Assembly (NCBI GenBank): GCA_964035795.1
Contig: OZ038320.1
Coordinates: 19,238,589-19,302,588 of the forward strand
Length of the DNA stretch: 64,000 nt
From: Pterobdella sp. o SKG-2022
Taxonomy: Eukaryota; Annelida; Clitellata; Hirudinida; Piscicolidae
Direction: 5' to 3'
Positions within the stretch are counted from its first letter, which is position 1, and each line of letters opens with the position of its first letter. Under the pieces are notes generated by a model. It was not told the DNA's origin, did no database searches, and saw only the letters and a list, made by a program, of their open reading frames with translations. Both the position numbers and the translations under genes were made by a program. This document shows positions 36,601 to 48,027 of the stretch, piece after piece.

Positions 36601-39600
36601 ATCAGAACCCGTGAAACACCTTGCGATGCATCCTTCTCAAAAGTTCAAATGGGTCATAGTGGAAAAAAGAAAAATACTGGAAGCATACAATAACATGTTA
36701 GGAAAAGCTAAACTATCAAAAGAATATTAGATCACTAATATTATTTAAGAATGGTATAAGTTGAGCAATTCTTTAAAATTTTTTTTTCCAACTTAGTTTT
36801 ATTTACAATTTTATTATACACAAGTATAGACGAACACAGTTTAGTTGCTCCAGTCAATTTTGCTAAATTATATTGGTTAGAAAAATAGTTTTTAGTCAAA
36901 AAAAATAACTGTAGTCACAAAAAAATTAAATTCGTTGGCTACTGCTGCAATTATTGCTTGAAACTGCAAATAAAAAGTTTGTAAAATTTTTTGTACCGAC
37001 GCAATAAATCAGGCAAAACCAATGGGGTTAGAAAAAAGTTTGTACGTAGCGAAAACTTCAACCTTCAATTAACATAAAATATACCAAAGTAATATGGTGC
37101 CAACGAAAAAAGACCGCACAGAGCTGACAACTCACCAGAAATCTTCTACACACACCATATAACTAAAAAAAACAGTGTGGCACATGTGGCAAAATAAATC
37201 AGAGGAAACCAGGCAGAGATTGCTCTTCTTGCCATCAATATTTTCACTTAACATGCATTTCCCCTAAGTTGTCCAAAATCACTTCCGCCAGCCTGATTAC
37301 TTGGATGTGTTCAAATTGCACCAACTTATCTATTTGTAACTTTCCAATTCATCAGAAAATCAGACTCAGATCACAACCTTCGGCAAAGCTTCCAACGACA
37401 CCATAATTTTTTCATCGCGATTCCTGCAGGGATACCACAAGATACCTAAGGGCTCACGAGTCTTAGTCGCAGAAACCCTCACCGAGACAATCGATGGCGC
37501 ATTGAATGACCCGAACGATTCTATGAAATGGGAGAAACTTTTCAATTTCGCTAAATTCATTTTGGCTGTCCCGCGTAATCCCAACAACACCTTTAAGCCG
37601 CAGTCAGCAATATGTTTCGTAGACTACTATCCAAAATCATTTCTCGTAGGGTCGTCAATGACCTTAGCAACGAGCTCCGACCAATCCAATTAGGTGTTGG
37701 TGTTCGCAATGGATGTGAAGGGGCCATCCATTGGTGACTCTATTTGTGATAGTCAAAACAACACTTTTTTTAAAAGTATTTTGATTAAGCTCGATATAGA
37801 AAACGCGTTTAACGCCGTTTGCCACGATCATCTACTCGAAGTATGTCACCAACGTGCCCCTTCTGTTTACAACCTAACTCGGCTCGCTTACCAACATCAG
37901 AGCGAACTTTTCTGTGGGGACCAAATAATATCATCAGCATCTGGAGTTCAACAAGGCGATCGTATCGGCCCCCTACTATTCGCTTTAGCTGTTGACGACA
38001 TGGCAAGGTCGGTTTCTGCACCACTTAATATATGGTATCTAGACGATTTTAAGACCAGTTGAAAAAATCATTCATGATTTGGAAACCATCATTCCTGCCC
38101 TCTCTTTAATCGGCCTTGAAATAAACGCGTCTAAATCTGAAGTCGTACTCAAATCTAGACGCGGTCAACTTTCAAAAGGCTTTGGAAAAATTCCGAGGCA
38201 TACTGAAAAGGTCCAGGTCACTCCTGAGAAGCTAATAATGCTTGGCGCACCAATTTTTAGCTCTGCCGTCAAAGATTCACTTTCAGCCAAAAACTACCAG
38301 ATTGTTTCATCTAAGTGCCCATCAAGCGTTTTTCCTTCTTAAAAATTGTCTTACTTTACCCAAACTCTTCATTTTAAGGTGCCCCTCTAGCTATCGCGAA
38401 CATGCGCTTCTAAAAAAAAAGATGAGCAAACGCTTAGAGAAGGAGCCGCCAAAATTTGAAATATTAATTTTGATGACACAGGCTAGTTGCAAGCAAAACT
38501 TCCGGTTAGACATGGGGGAATTGGTCTTCTTTCACCCTCCGATCTTGCACTCCCAGCTTACCTCTCTTCATGCGTAGCATGTTGGTCTTTGATCTCTGAT
38601 TTTCTCAATAACACTAACGGACAGTGGGTACAGGTGAAATTCGTTGCAGCGATGGAAGCCTGGGTTGAAAAAGATCTTCAGATTCTCTCTAGCCCTGAAA
38701 TATAACACAAATGGGATGAATCTATATGTGAAGCGTTGTACAGACAATTGTAATAAAACTTTGAATCAACACAAATTTGCATCCTTAGTTTCTGCCTCAA
38801 AAAATTGTTCCGGTTGGCTGAACTGTTTGCCAAACACAGTAACGAGGAGGCTGCTAGACGACGAATTTTTCAAGATTGCGATATCACGCCGTCTTGGAAT
38901 GCTTTTATGTTCGCCGCACAAATTTTGTTGCGGAGCTCAAATAGGCGTTCTTGGCAGACATCCGTTATCCTGCAAAGTGCTGGACGCATTCCTAGACACC
39001 GTGCACTGAACGATTTAATCAAACACACTTAAACTTCTTAATTTCCAATTAGATGAGAAAGATATAAGTTTTTATATCGAGAATTTATTTAAAAATATAT
39101 CAGTAGAAGACACCATTATACACATTTGCAGCAAAATATACATCAAGAATAAGCTTCCTCCAATATGTGAAAAAAAAGTTTTCAAAAAACTACTGAACAA
39201 GGTTACTAAAGAAAACATATTCTCAGTAAATGGAAAGTTATATAAGCAAGTTGATGGAGTGACGATGGGAGGCCCACTTTATGTTGTATTCGCCAACTGC
39301 TTCTTTAACAAAATAGAAAATGAAATAGTAAAACCAGTTAAACCAATATTTTATCGTAGGTACGTAGATGACACATACATCAGGAAAAAGAAATTGGACA
39401 ACACTCTTTATAATTCTCTAGCTAATTTTCACCACAAAGCTAAATCCGAAGAAATTTCTTGACACAAGCATGATAATGGTACTTATGATTTTAAGGTGGT
39501 TGATAAAGCCAACAAAATTCCCTTTCAATGTTCTTTTAAATTGCCAATCCACTATAAGAGGTGTTTTGAAAAATGAGCTTCTGAGAGCGAAGAGGAAAAG

Positions 39601-42600
39601 CTCAAATTTTTAAAATTTACACGCCTGCGGGATACCCAAAATACCTTATTCATACTCAACTGAAGAACATGGAATTCAAATTTAATGATGTCATTTCGGT
39701 TCCGGGCTGGTTGTTTAATGAAATAGTCACACTACATCTAAGAGTACCATAATGTAAAAAGAATGAAATCTTAATTAAAAAATATATCATTACAATTAAA
39801 GAATTTATGAACAATAACATAAAAATTACATATTCCTGGATAACTACAAAAAAAGAATCATTATTTCCAATTAAAAACAAGTTAACCCACAATCATAACA
39901 TCATTCACAAAGGGACTTACATTTGCAACCAAATCTATATAGGTGAAACAAGGAGGAATGCCACAACCAAGTGAAAAGAGCATGATAGGTTAAAGGGCAA
40001 CTCAGAACCGGCAAAATATATTGCTTTAAACTCTGGACACAGTTTCACTTGGACAAAAGAGCATCTCATAAAAATAAAGAAAGTTATTAAAAGCTTACTA
40101 TATTATGATTGAAAAACCTTCTATTAATGACCAAACGGACTCTTATTTTAAATAGAAATTGTAATTCTTGAATATTTCCTTTTTCAATTTTTATGTTTAT
40201 TTATTTATTGCTATTATAATTTTTTTGTTCTTTTTTATTATTATTTTATTTATTATAATTTTTTTTTCTGGGAAGGGGGGGGGGAGAAATAAATATTAAA
40301 CTTAGATAACACCCACAAGCTTGCCTCTAAAGTGACCGCTTGAAAAGTATATATATACAACTGTTAAACTTTTTAAATAGCTGTAGTGATTGTAGTTTTC
40401 GTTGATATTCTGTTAGATATTATCGGTATTGTTGATTATGCTGGTCATTTAAGAGTATTAGTGGTATTCTATCTTGTTAATAATTTTGATATGTTTGGTT
40501 GAAAACCCATGTAAACATTTACAGAATTATGGGCCAAGAAAACTTTTTTTAAAAATATTAAATTTTCTTTAATCAAACTCATTTTGAAAATATTATGTAA
40601 GTAAAAAAACGATAATGCAATGCACCAATAATTTTTAAAAATAAAGACACTCACTTTCCTCTATAAGAAACTATATTGTTCAACAGATGTTTTTTACACC
40701 TCTCAAGTAACTCAGCTGTACAGATTAGATGAGCTTGAGAATCCCAGACATAAATCATGTTGAATTTACTTTTTTTTTTTATTTCCATTTTTAAATACTC
40801 TCTTATATTCAGATAATCATCAGTTGATTCCCTTAATTTTGCAAGTTTTTGGATATTCACTTTCAAATCACGTGTGGCAAATGCAAAACTTTGAAGTCTT
40901 TATAAAATTGAAAAAAATTAACAAAAACAAAATTTAAATTAAAAAAAAGCTACTTGAAAATGTAATATTGTTTTTCAGAAGGCAAGAGTTTTTCAACAAG
41001 ATGAAACATCTTTTTTTGGCAAATGCTATCAAAACAATCTTGTAAATCTACTTTAACAAAAAAAAGTTTTTTTGTTGAAGAATTTTTATAATTTTTTATT
41101 AGCTGCCTCCAGCGATGATGGAAATGAGCAGAAGTCATCACAGAGCTTGATAGTGGGCTGTATAGGGAAAGAACACAAGCTAGATCTTGCAACATCCATT
41201 GTATGCATTTTTTTTTATTTCCTATTTTCTGCACTCGACTCATGTTCAATATCATGCGAAGGGAAGAAGCTTTAGGCAAAAACCTCAAAGAAGCTATTCC
41301 TAACAGGGACCTAAATTGAAAATCATCATATAACATTCACTGAAATAAACAAAATTTGTCAATTTGGAATAAATCAAAAACCTGTTTTGCAGACCTTCTT
41401 TCACTTTCTCCCTATCAGCTTCTTGAAATTTTTCTTCTTGTAACCTCTTTGATATTGTTAGTTGCACCAAGTACTTCCAAACAAGAGAAGGGTAAAAAAA
41501 TATTTTATTATTACTGGTTGAACTTTCGGTAACATAAAAGTAAGTTTTAACTACAAGACAGACTACCTCCTGCATCAACCACAAATGAAGTCGAGCCATC
41601 AATCGTAACTTCAGTGAGGTACTTTTTAGTGGCCTCAACCAGCCACAACGAGTTCTAACACCATTCATCAAAAAACCCAAAGTCATGTGCTCATATCGGT
41701 CAGAAATTAGAAAGCTTTTGACCTTCTTCATAAAAACACCTCTATTGTGAATATCCCCAAATAATCTCACTGGAATTATTTTCAGTAAAACTGCCCTTAC
41801 AAACAAAAAAACATTTATGGCTGGAGTGTTTAACTTTAAAAGATCCCCCATACTTTCATATGTGATATTTGGCTCATTCAAACCTTGCTCATGGTTTTGA
41901 ATGATAGATAATAGCATGTCAGATGTTTGGTTCATGGTGACATAATACCTCAGTAAAACTTGGTATCTTTTTGAATTATATTTTATCATTCAATTTATCA
42001 ATTTGGTAATAATAAATATTTTTTACCTGCATTTGTAATGATTTTTAATAATTTCTTTCCAACTCTCCAGAAGTTTATCTTTAATAGAACTCAAAACATC
42101 AATATTAAAAACATCCTGTGAATCAAGTTAAAAATAGAAGTGGTTGTAGAATATAACATACAAAAATTATTTATATTTTTTAAACCTTTTCTTCATTGAA
42201 TATTTTGGCAGAAAGTGCTTGGTTTATTAAATAAATCCTTGTATCTTCTAATGATTTATTCAAGTCTTTATTTAATAACTTCCCCAGTTTATTGAGGTTA
42301 ATGGAATCTCTATTTTCACATATATTATTTTGTTCAAATTTCAATTTTAAGTAAGGCTTCCCACCCCATCTCAAATCATTTTTATAAAGGATAAGTTTCT
42401 TATTTATGATAATTGACGGTTCAAAAGGCTTTCCTGAAACATTTTTTGCTTCATTGACCTTTTTCTGATTAGAAACTGCTTGCTTGTTATTATATTTTTT
42501 GTTTGTATCATTAACAGGCTTATACACTTTTTTATAACCATCATCTGCCTTACTTTTTTTATTTTTGTTATAAACTTTTTTTTTTCTTCTTTCTTTTTTA

Positions 42601-43477
42601 GAGTTAAAATCATTATCATCGATAATAATATTATTATCCCATTCATCCACTTTGTGATTTTGGTTGCATGAGCTTTGAGGTAACATTGATGCCTCAGAAA
42701 TCAACCTTGGTTTCTTTTTTGCAATATAAGAGTTTAAACTATTTTTATTTATATGATAATGATTCTTATTTCTATCTGATTGTGAAATTCTATAATCATC
42801 TTCCCTGCAATAGCCATCAGAATTTTGCCCTACAAGAGAGATACATGAAGAAATTTTATTAGTAACTGAAAACAAACAATATGATTTTTCAAAACTATAC
42901 CATTTGCTTTCAGTTCGAGTCTAAAGAGAGATTTTTTATTTTTACTTGGAGTAAGTTCACAACCTTTCTTTTTCACAAGATTTGCAATAGAAGCTCCGCT
43001 TAGTTGTAAATAGCAATTATTTATTAAGGACTCAAAGATGGAATAATCTAACAAAATGTGTTCAATCCATTCATCTCCTATAAGAGCGTGAAGGACAGAC
43101 CAGTTATGACTAAAAAAAGATAAAAAATTATAGTTCCTTTGATATTTATTCTCGGAATATCTTGACAGCACCTCAACTTGTACATTGTCTTTGAATTGAG
43201 TTGCAGTTAAAACGTTGTCTTTATTTTCTTTTAGCAAAAGTTCAATTGTTCTCTTTAGTATTGAAGAAATATCAAATTTTTTTTTCAAGTCTTTTTTTAT
43301 ACAATGATAGTCAAAAGCTGAATTTGTTGCTAACACAGTTTTTGAAAGAAACTCGTCAAATTCTTGTGAAAAATTTTTTTCTATTTTGATAACACCAAAA
43401 ATAAATTCTTTAAAAGTATAGGCATTAATATAAAACTTATCGAAACTCTTAAAAATTAATTTTGAAGAATCCATCAT
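33606..43477 (-). CDS. TERT: Telomerase reverse transcriptase
   Basis: Seven coding exons in order: 42901-43477, 42186-42865, 42027-42115, 41382-41966, 40954-41310, 40655-40897 and 33606-34470. All join in phase with GT-AG introns to 1131 residues, the size of vertebrate TERT. Exon 1 holds a TEN-like N-terminal domain (LIGDEWIEHILLDYS). Exon 2 is a basic Asn/Lys-rich linker. Exons 3-4 hold the RNA-binding domain with the T motif (KTYFYVTESS and IFFYPSLVWKYL, about 589-614). Exon 5 has motifs 1-2 (LRFLPKASSLRMILNMSR, 652-669) and motif A (FVKVDLQDCFD, catalytic Asp732). Exon 7 has motif B' (KGISQGSCVSS), motif C (RMVDDYLF, Asp888 and Asp889), motif D (KKTLINFDYGE), motif E (WCGYLLNT) and the C-terminal extension. 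All three catalytic aspartates are present and no stop or frame break was found, so it should be active. The last intron (34471-40654) is 6.2 kb and full of retroelements; intron 1 is 35 nt. The start may be 43477 or the next ATG at 43474. Confidence 0.97.
34471..35699. other. TERT last intron, part next to the terminal exon
   Basis: AT-rich intron sequence. No element could be named here; the open frames at 35169-35723 lack support. Confidence 0.4.
35700..36740 (+). mobile_element. Penelope-like element A, internally deleted
   Basis: Lies in the last TERT intron, opposite to TERT. Plus-strand reading gives an N-terminal RT part (SSIVVMNKVDYFK near 36055-36087, then LTSFQIFLKRHFKIHQGYKK and FFASAKTHKF at about 36250). 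This is followed directly by a GIY-YIG endonuclease part (HHVIYICSFEDTYIEETKRN, about 36500-36565, then KHLA-type). The RT core (motifs A to E) between them is missing. The AKTHKF motif and the C-terminal GIY-YIG domain are diagnostic of Penelope-like elements. Confidence 0.8.
36741..37175. other. TERT intron, AT-rich spacer between retroelements
   Basis: Nothing recognised. It separates Penelope-like copy A from the PHD-finger LINE. Confidence 0.35.
37176..39035 (+). mobile_element. LINE with an N-terminal PHD finger, 3'-truncated
   Basis: 37176-37319 encodes a complete PHD-type zinc finger: C-x2-C-x11-C-x2-C-x4-H-x2-C, then a Trp two residues before a final C-x2-C. Then, across frame changes, come AETLTETIDGALNDPNDSMK (about 37470-37530), RT motif A LIKLDIENAFNAV (about 37785), motif B SGVQQGDRIGPLLFALAVDD (about 37940-38000), motif C WYLDDF (about 38035), and a C-terminal Cys/His segment with CCGAQIGVLGRHPLSCK ending in SAGRIPRHRALNDLIK (38920-39030). 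The last C-terminal domain is absent; sequence changes to a Penelope-like element at 39.03 kb. The missing part matches the 3' fragments at 3840-4150 and 44030-44300. The catalytic box is YLDD with at least two frame shifts. The element is inserted in the last TERT intron, antisense to TERT. Confidence 0.82.
39035..40140 (+). mobile_element. Penelope-like element B, 5'-truncated
   Basis: Plus-strand reading begins in the RT: FYIENLFKNISVEDTI (motif A region, first Asp lost), KQVDGVTMGGPLYVVFANCF (motif B, about 39250-39310), then FYRRYVDDTYI (motif C, YVDD at 39361-39372). After frame changes it ends with a GIY-YIG endonuclease, KGTYICNQIYIGETRRNATT (about 39910-39965), and AKYIALNSGHSFTW. 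It abuts the truncated PHD-finger LINE at its left. It lies in the last TERT intron on the strand opposite to TERT. Confidence 0.85.
40141..40654. other. TERT last intron, donor-proximal part
   Basis: AT-rich, with a G9 tract in 40270-40290 (gggaagggggggggg). No element recognised. The donor of TERT exon 6 is gtgagt, read on the minus strand at 40654. Confidence 0.4.
42866..42900 (-). other. 35-nt intron of TERT
   Basis: Between TERT exons 1 and 2 a GT...AG segment of exactly 35 nt (donor gtatag, pyrimidine-rich end tttgttttcag) must be removed to keep the frame: exon 1 ends with one base of a Val codon and exon 2 resumes with two. Reading through would meet a stop within a few dozen codons. 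The next-shortest introns in this window are 51-60 nt. Confidence 0.85.
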
Positions 43478-44029
43478 TGGATCTTTAAAAAAAGTGAAGA
43501 AATAGAATTTATAACTTTACCGCGATGACTACAGAGATGCACATTATTAATGAAAAGTTCTGTTTATTTTTTTCATAATTTTTAAACTTTTATCTTTTGA
43601 AATTTCAAAATTTTCAGAATACACATTTGCTGAAACAATAAAATTTTTTAGAGTTGATAACCAAATAAAGATTTATTTAAATTTTTACTCTACACTCGTT
43701 TAAAAAAAGATAGAAATACTTTTGATCAGCTAACCACTTTTGATTAATGTTTTCTGATGATTTCGTTTGAAGGATGTCGGTTTTTCTTAAAAATATATCA
43801 AAAAAGACCATCAGATGCTAATGTTTTATGGTAAGGACATACTTACCGTGAAGTATAGTTTAATTTCCAATAAATCGAAGAAAATTCAAAAAATTGATGT
43901 TCTATATATAAGTCTACCATCAGTAAATACTAAAAAAATAATACTTCAAACAAAATTAAAATTATAAAGAGAATAATTATATACATTGATCTTTAAAAAT
44001 AACTTCACAACTAGTCGGGTTCAAGTGCA
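43478..44029. promoter_or_regulatory. Upstream region of TERT
   Basis: AT-rich sequence 5' of the TERT start. It should hold the promoter and 5' UTR; no defined element was recognised. Confidence 0.35.
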
Positions 44030-44300
44030 AAATCTGTGGAAATATTAAAAAGCCGCAAAAATCAGAGCTTGGTGGGCAACTTCCATTTTCAACTCGTGGC
44101 ATTCGAGACAACGGGCTGCTGCGGGCTTTCAACCAGCAGCTTTGTTGAGGAGCTAGGTAGAAAAGTTATCGAGGCGTCTGGAGACCTTTTGGAGGCAGTC
44201 TGGTTGCGCCAGAAGATTCTCTGGCAAATGTCCACGGCAATGCTACCAGCATTCTTTCCTGTTTCCGCTCTCCTTCCTCTTTCTCTTAAGTGCAGTTTTT
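44030..44300 (+). mobile_element. 3' end of a LINE (PHD-finger LINE family)
   Basis: The plus-strand frame SGSSAKSVEILKSRKNQSL leads to HFQLVAFETTGCCGLSTSSF and VEELGRKVIEASGDLLEAVW, nearly identical to the minus-strand copy at 3840-4150. It ends with the same ctctttctcttaagtgcag before a poly-T-rich tract. 5'-truncated and dead. Confidence 0.72.
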
Positions 44301-44419
44301 TTTTGAAGTTTATATCGTTATTTTTTTTTTTTTTTTTGTGCAATATTTTAAGAAAATAAGTTGATAGTTTATGTTTCATTTGTTGGAGTTTTGAATAAAA
44401 TTTTGACATAATAAAAAAA

Positions 44420-44570
44420 AAATTCACAATACTTTTTGATACTTTTTTTTTATTCAACTGAAATTTTTGACAAATTCATTTTTTTCATAATTCATTAGTT
44501 ATTTTTTAAAAAAATTTACAAAAAATTGATAAATGATGTCTCTGAAGAAATATATTGACCCAGTATGAAG
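44420..44570. repeat. Member of the AT-rich fold-back repeat family
   Basis: 44440-44485, read on the minus strand, matches 45645-45695 (gaatttgtc then aaattt then cagttgaat, agtatcaaaa). 44510-44570 matches 45715-45775 in direct orientation (tttacaaaaaattg, then gaagaaat). The two copies flank the remnant at 44.62-45.61 kb. The core (aaaattt, agttgaa) is shared with the element at 11341-11512. Confidence 0.5.
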
Positions 44571-44619
44571 TAGGTCTCTGCATATCAAGATCTACATTAA
44601 AACGTTTAAAATTAAAACA

Positions 44620-45610
44620 CTTTTCTTAAAAAAACCGCAAAATTTTTCTGAAAAGATGTCTTTCACGTGAGATTGTTGCCAAGTTTTTGAACAACAAATG
44701 CTCTTTAAAAACCAAGAGATCAGAAAGAATCACAAAAAAATATCCACTAGACTTTTTAAAAAATGTTACAAAACAGAACACATTTTCATATTCTGTAAAC
44801 AAAATTAGAAGAACAAACAGAATACTTAAAAAAAAGCTTTTGAAAACATCACAAGAATAACAAATACTACTTGGGAAAAAAAATTTCAAAACATAGCACA
44901 AAACTAAAAGAAAACTTGATACTACTCCAAAAAAACTGATCATTCCAAAAACAATATTCAAACTAAAACAATAAATATCCCAATTCAAAACTTCAAAAGG
45001 TGCCATTACCTGTATATGCAATAGCTACCCTAAATAAAAGCCCAAAGTTTGCTTTCACTCAAAAAGAAATACCCTATATGGACATAATATACACTTCAGA
45101 AAAAGCCGCACAAAAACTAAAAACTGCAGGACTGCATTAAAAGGCTGAAAGACTACGCCAAGAAGTTTCAAAGGTTCTGTTCAATGCAAATAAGAAAAAA
45201 AAACAATTCCAGCAACTTAATTTTTTGTGGAAAAAAAAGTCTAAATTATCTTAAAGGAAAAATAAAAAAAGGAAACCTTTCAATTACCCCACACGTCAAA
45301 GGAATAGGTTTTATGACCATAGACCCGGAAAAGCTTAAAAAAACAGCATTAGAAACGTTCAAAGATATAAAATAAAACAAAAAAGAGCAACAAAAAAACT
45401 AGAAACAGAAATACAAAAAAAATTACTCTACCTTAAAATAGAAGAAAAAAAATGACCGATTCTAAAAACATCCACCCTTCAGGATCCACCACATCCCAAA
45501 CTTACACAGTTATAAAAGCAAAGAAACCGGAGAACTTTCCAACTAGGAACATAATCTCCCATAGAAACTGTCCACAAGAAGCCCTAGCATCATTTTTAAT
45601 ATTAATAATA
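44620..45610 (+). mobile_element. Probable Penelope-like RT fragment
   Basis: Plus-strand translation in several frames gives an N-terminal-type segment ending in LSITPHVKGIGFMTIDPEKL (about 45270-45330), and about 130 bases further on HPSGSTTSQTYTVIKAKKPE followed by TRNIISHRNCPQEALASF (about 45465-45595). The latter resembles the fingers region of Penelope-like or related RTs, where a K(A/V)HKP motif is followed by RxIxS. No catalytic motifs are present. The family call is tentative; the minus-strand frame at 44626-45021 is a shadow. Confidence 0.5.
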
Positions 45611-45639
45611 AATGTCACCACAAACTAATGAAATATGAC

Positions 45640-45780
45640 AAAGTTGAATTTGTCGGAAATTTTAGTCGGACAAAAGAAAAGTATCAAAATATTGCCTCTT
45701 TTGTGAAGTTATTTTTAAAAAGAATTTACAAAAAATTGTTACATTATGTTTTTGAAGAAATGAATCTTTGTATATTTAAT
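45640..45780. repeat. Second flank copy of the fold-back repeat family
   Basis: Partner of 44420-44570, described there. It includes gaatttgtcggaaattttag and tttacaaaaaattgttac blocks. Confidence 0.5.
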
Positions 45781-46025
45781 AATGTTAACAAAAAAATTGA
45801 TTTTTAGATAAGTATCAGCATCAAAGAATAACCTTAAGATCTAAAAGCTTCATGATACAAAATTTCAAATATTAAAACAGTTGCGTCTTTCTCTCCAATA
45901 TTATTAATTAAAACTTCTCTTTTCATCAACCACAGTGCCCAACACGACTCAAAAACTTTTTAAACCTCATGTTTTAACAGAATATTCCGTCGAAAAGATC
46001 CAAGAAATCAGTATTCATAACTAGC

Positions 46026-46110
46026 AACTATATGCTCAATTGGCAAAGCATTAGACTAATTATTTGAATTTACCGGGTTTTACCTCGTGTCGGTTGGGAA
46101 TTTAACAACT
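46026..46110 (+). repeat. tRNA-derived SINE, copy 2 (partial)
   Basis: The tRNA-like head in plus orientation: gctcaattggcaaagcatta as box A and ccgggttttacctcg as box B, with the same attagactaattatttgaa spacer as in the other copies. The SINE body after the head is missing. Confidence 0.65.
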
Positions 46111-46744
46111 GTTCTACTGTATTTGCTAAAGGTTAAATTTGAGGCAAACGCGTTGAACAATACCGAGAATTATTATTTCTGTGCCTTTAATGACATAATA
46201 ATTAGTAAAATATTAGATATAAAATACTTATTATGTATCAATGGTTTTATTGGATATAGTTTATTATAAGTCTTTTAGGTACAAATATTGTTGAGTTTCC
46301 ATTTAACAGGGGTTCCAAAAAAAGAAAGCTTTGTCGTTATTGAGACTTTTTACATTACCAACACATATCTTTGAAAAAATATAACCGTTTTGAGTAATTT
46401 ATAGTTTACTCCAATCGGAAAGTAATTAAATTTCATGTCCAAATGTTTACAGTTTTATTTTTAAAAATTAATTATAGTTTGTTTCTGCTGGGAAAAGTTT
46501 TAAAAAAGTTTGCTTATAATAACAAACAGTTAAAAAAGGGGAATGTTCCATAAAACATAGCTAGCTTTGAGGCTCGAAAATATAATGATATGATGAAAGT
46601 CAACAAAAGGTCGTGTCCACTCACAGTCAACATCCATGACAGCTTTTTATACCAAACCCTTGTAAAATGTTGTTAAAACAAGTTTCATAGAACAAGACAC
46701 TGAAAAAACCACAACCAAATTGTTAATTTCTTTACACGTATAAA
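46111..46744. other. Intergenic, no gene recognised
   Basis: The open frame at 46087-46269 overlaps the SINE and has no support. The rest is AT-rich. Confidence 0.35.
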
Positions 46745-46885
46745 ATAGTGAGAAAACAAACAGTCTTTACTAACTTGGGTTACATTATCAAGTGATCATG
46801 GGTTACTTGATTATGTAATTTCGTCTTACGAAAAGCTTCGTGCTTCAAGTTAATAAATACTTTGTGTTTGTTGCCTTCACTATTT
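46745..46885. repeat. Fold-back element, family of 57.9 kb
   Basis: Begins tagtgagaaaacaaa and ends tttgttgccttcacta as terminal inverted repeats. An inner inverted pair, ttacattatcaagt and acttgattatgtaa, also fits. The right half (aaaagcttcgtg, caagttaataaat, ctttgtgtttgttgcc) is closely matched at 57988-58036. Confidence 0.75.
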
Positions 46886-48027
46886 GAACTAGGCTATTTT
46901 AAGTTATAAATATTAAAGTATTTTCTTAAATTTTTAAAATTTATCATTTACAGTTGATTGAAGGAGAAAATAAAATTTATGCACAATGCTTTTTAAAATA
47001 TTATTTTTACTGAAGGGGCCCTAATATTAAAACATATTCATTTTTACAAATATTTTTTGCACGTTATTTTTTGATATGTAAATAAATACTTTATTAAAAA
47101 AATGGAATTTTCACGTTGAAAGATGAATAATGAAACTTTTAACAATAAAATATAACAGATAAAAAAATCAAAAAATATAATAAATAAGCCATATACATCA
47201 AAGTGACAAATCCAACAGAAATAAATGAATTAAACAAATGGGGTTTGTACAAAAAGATTAGAAACACACATCCAGTGGAGTTTATAATGAATAAAGTTCA
47301 ACGCATTACTCGCCAAGAGCCTATTTTTGGGACGCGTAAATAAATGAATATATTTCAATAATGATTCATAGTATGAGTAATTATTTAGATCTAACAGATT
47401 CAATCGTTTGAAAGAAAATAGAAGTTTTTTTTACACCATATTTGTGAAATTATTGGCTTTAATATTGACTTATTTTTCACAAAAATTTCAAAATAATAAA
47501 AATTTTTATATAATTTTTTTAGAGACTAATGAGACAGCTCACTAAAAAAATAAAATTTTTGCATAGCATTAATGCGGCGGGTAATGGGTTAAAAGATGAT
47601 GTCAAAAAGAGGACCAATGTGGCAGATATCATCCGGAGAAATTTGACGCCTTTGCGTGGTTGGTCTACATTTCTCGTTGTGTTTTAACTTGAAAACACTC
47701 ATTTCGTTCTTTTTTCCAATAGTTTTTTTTTCACAAAAACGCTTCATTTTTAACAGGTTTATTTTCATTAAAATATTTACATGAAAAAAAGTGTATTAAA
47801 AATATTGAATGAGTAGAAGAATATTCTCATTCACAAGATACCAATTTATGAAGTTCCAGTTGCTAACTACTTACTATATGATAACTGAAAACTTATATAC
47901 CAAGATGCGTGACATTTTGAGATAGACACTTTATGAAAATATTGAAAATGAATTTTTTATAATAAAATAATTTAAATAAATTTAAAAAACTATTTTCTAT
48001 TTGACTTGTTATAAATCTTTTATAGTT
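46886..48027. other. Intergenic, 3' of the NOS1AP-like gene
   Basis: AT-rich, no gene recognised. It should contain the 3' UTR of the minus-strand gene that ends at 48028. Confidence 0.4.

Noticed and set aside
44626..45021. 131-residue hydrophobic minus-strand frame resembling a membrane protein
   Set aside because: Hydrophobicity follows from reading the complement of an A-rich, Lys/Asn-coding retroelement remnant.
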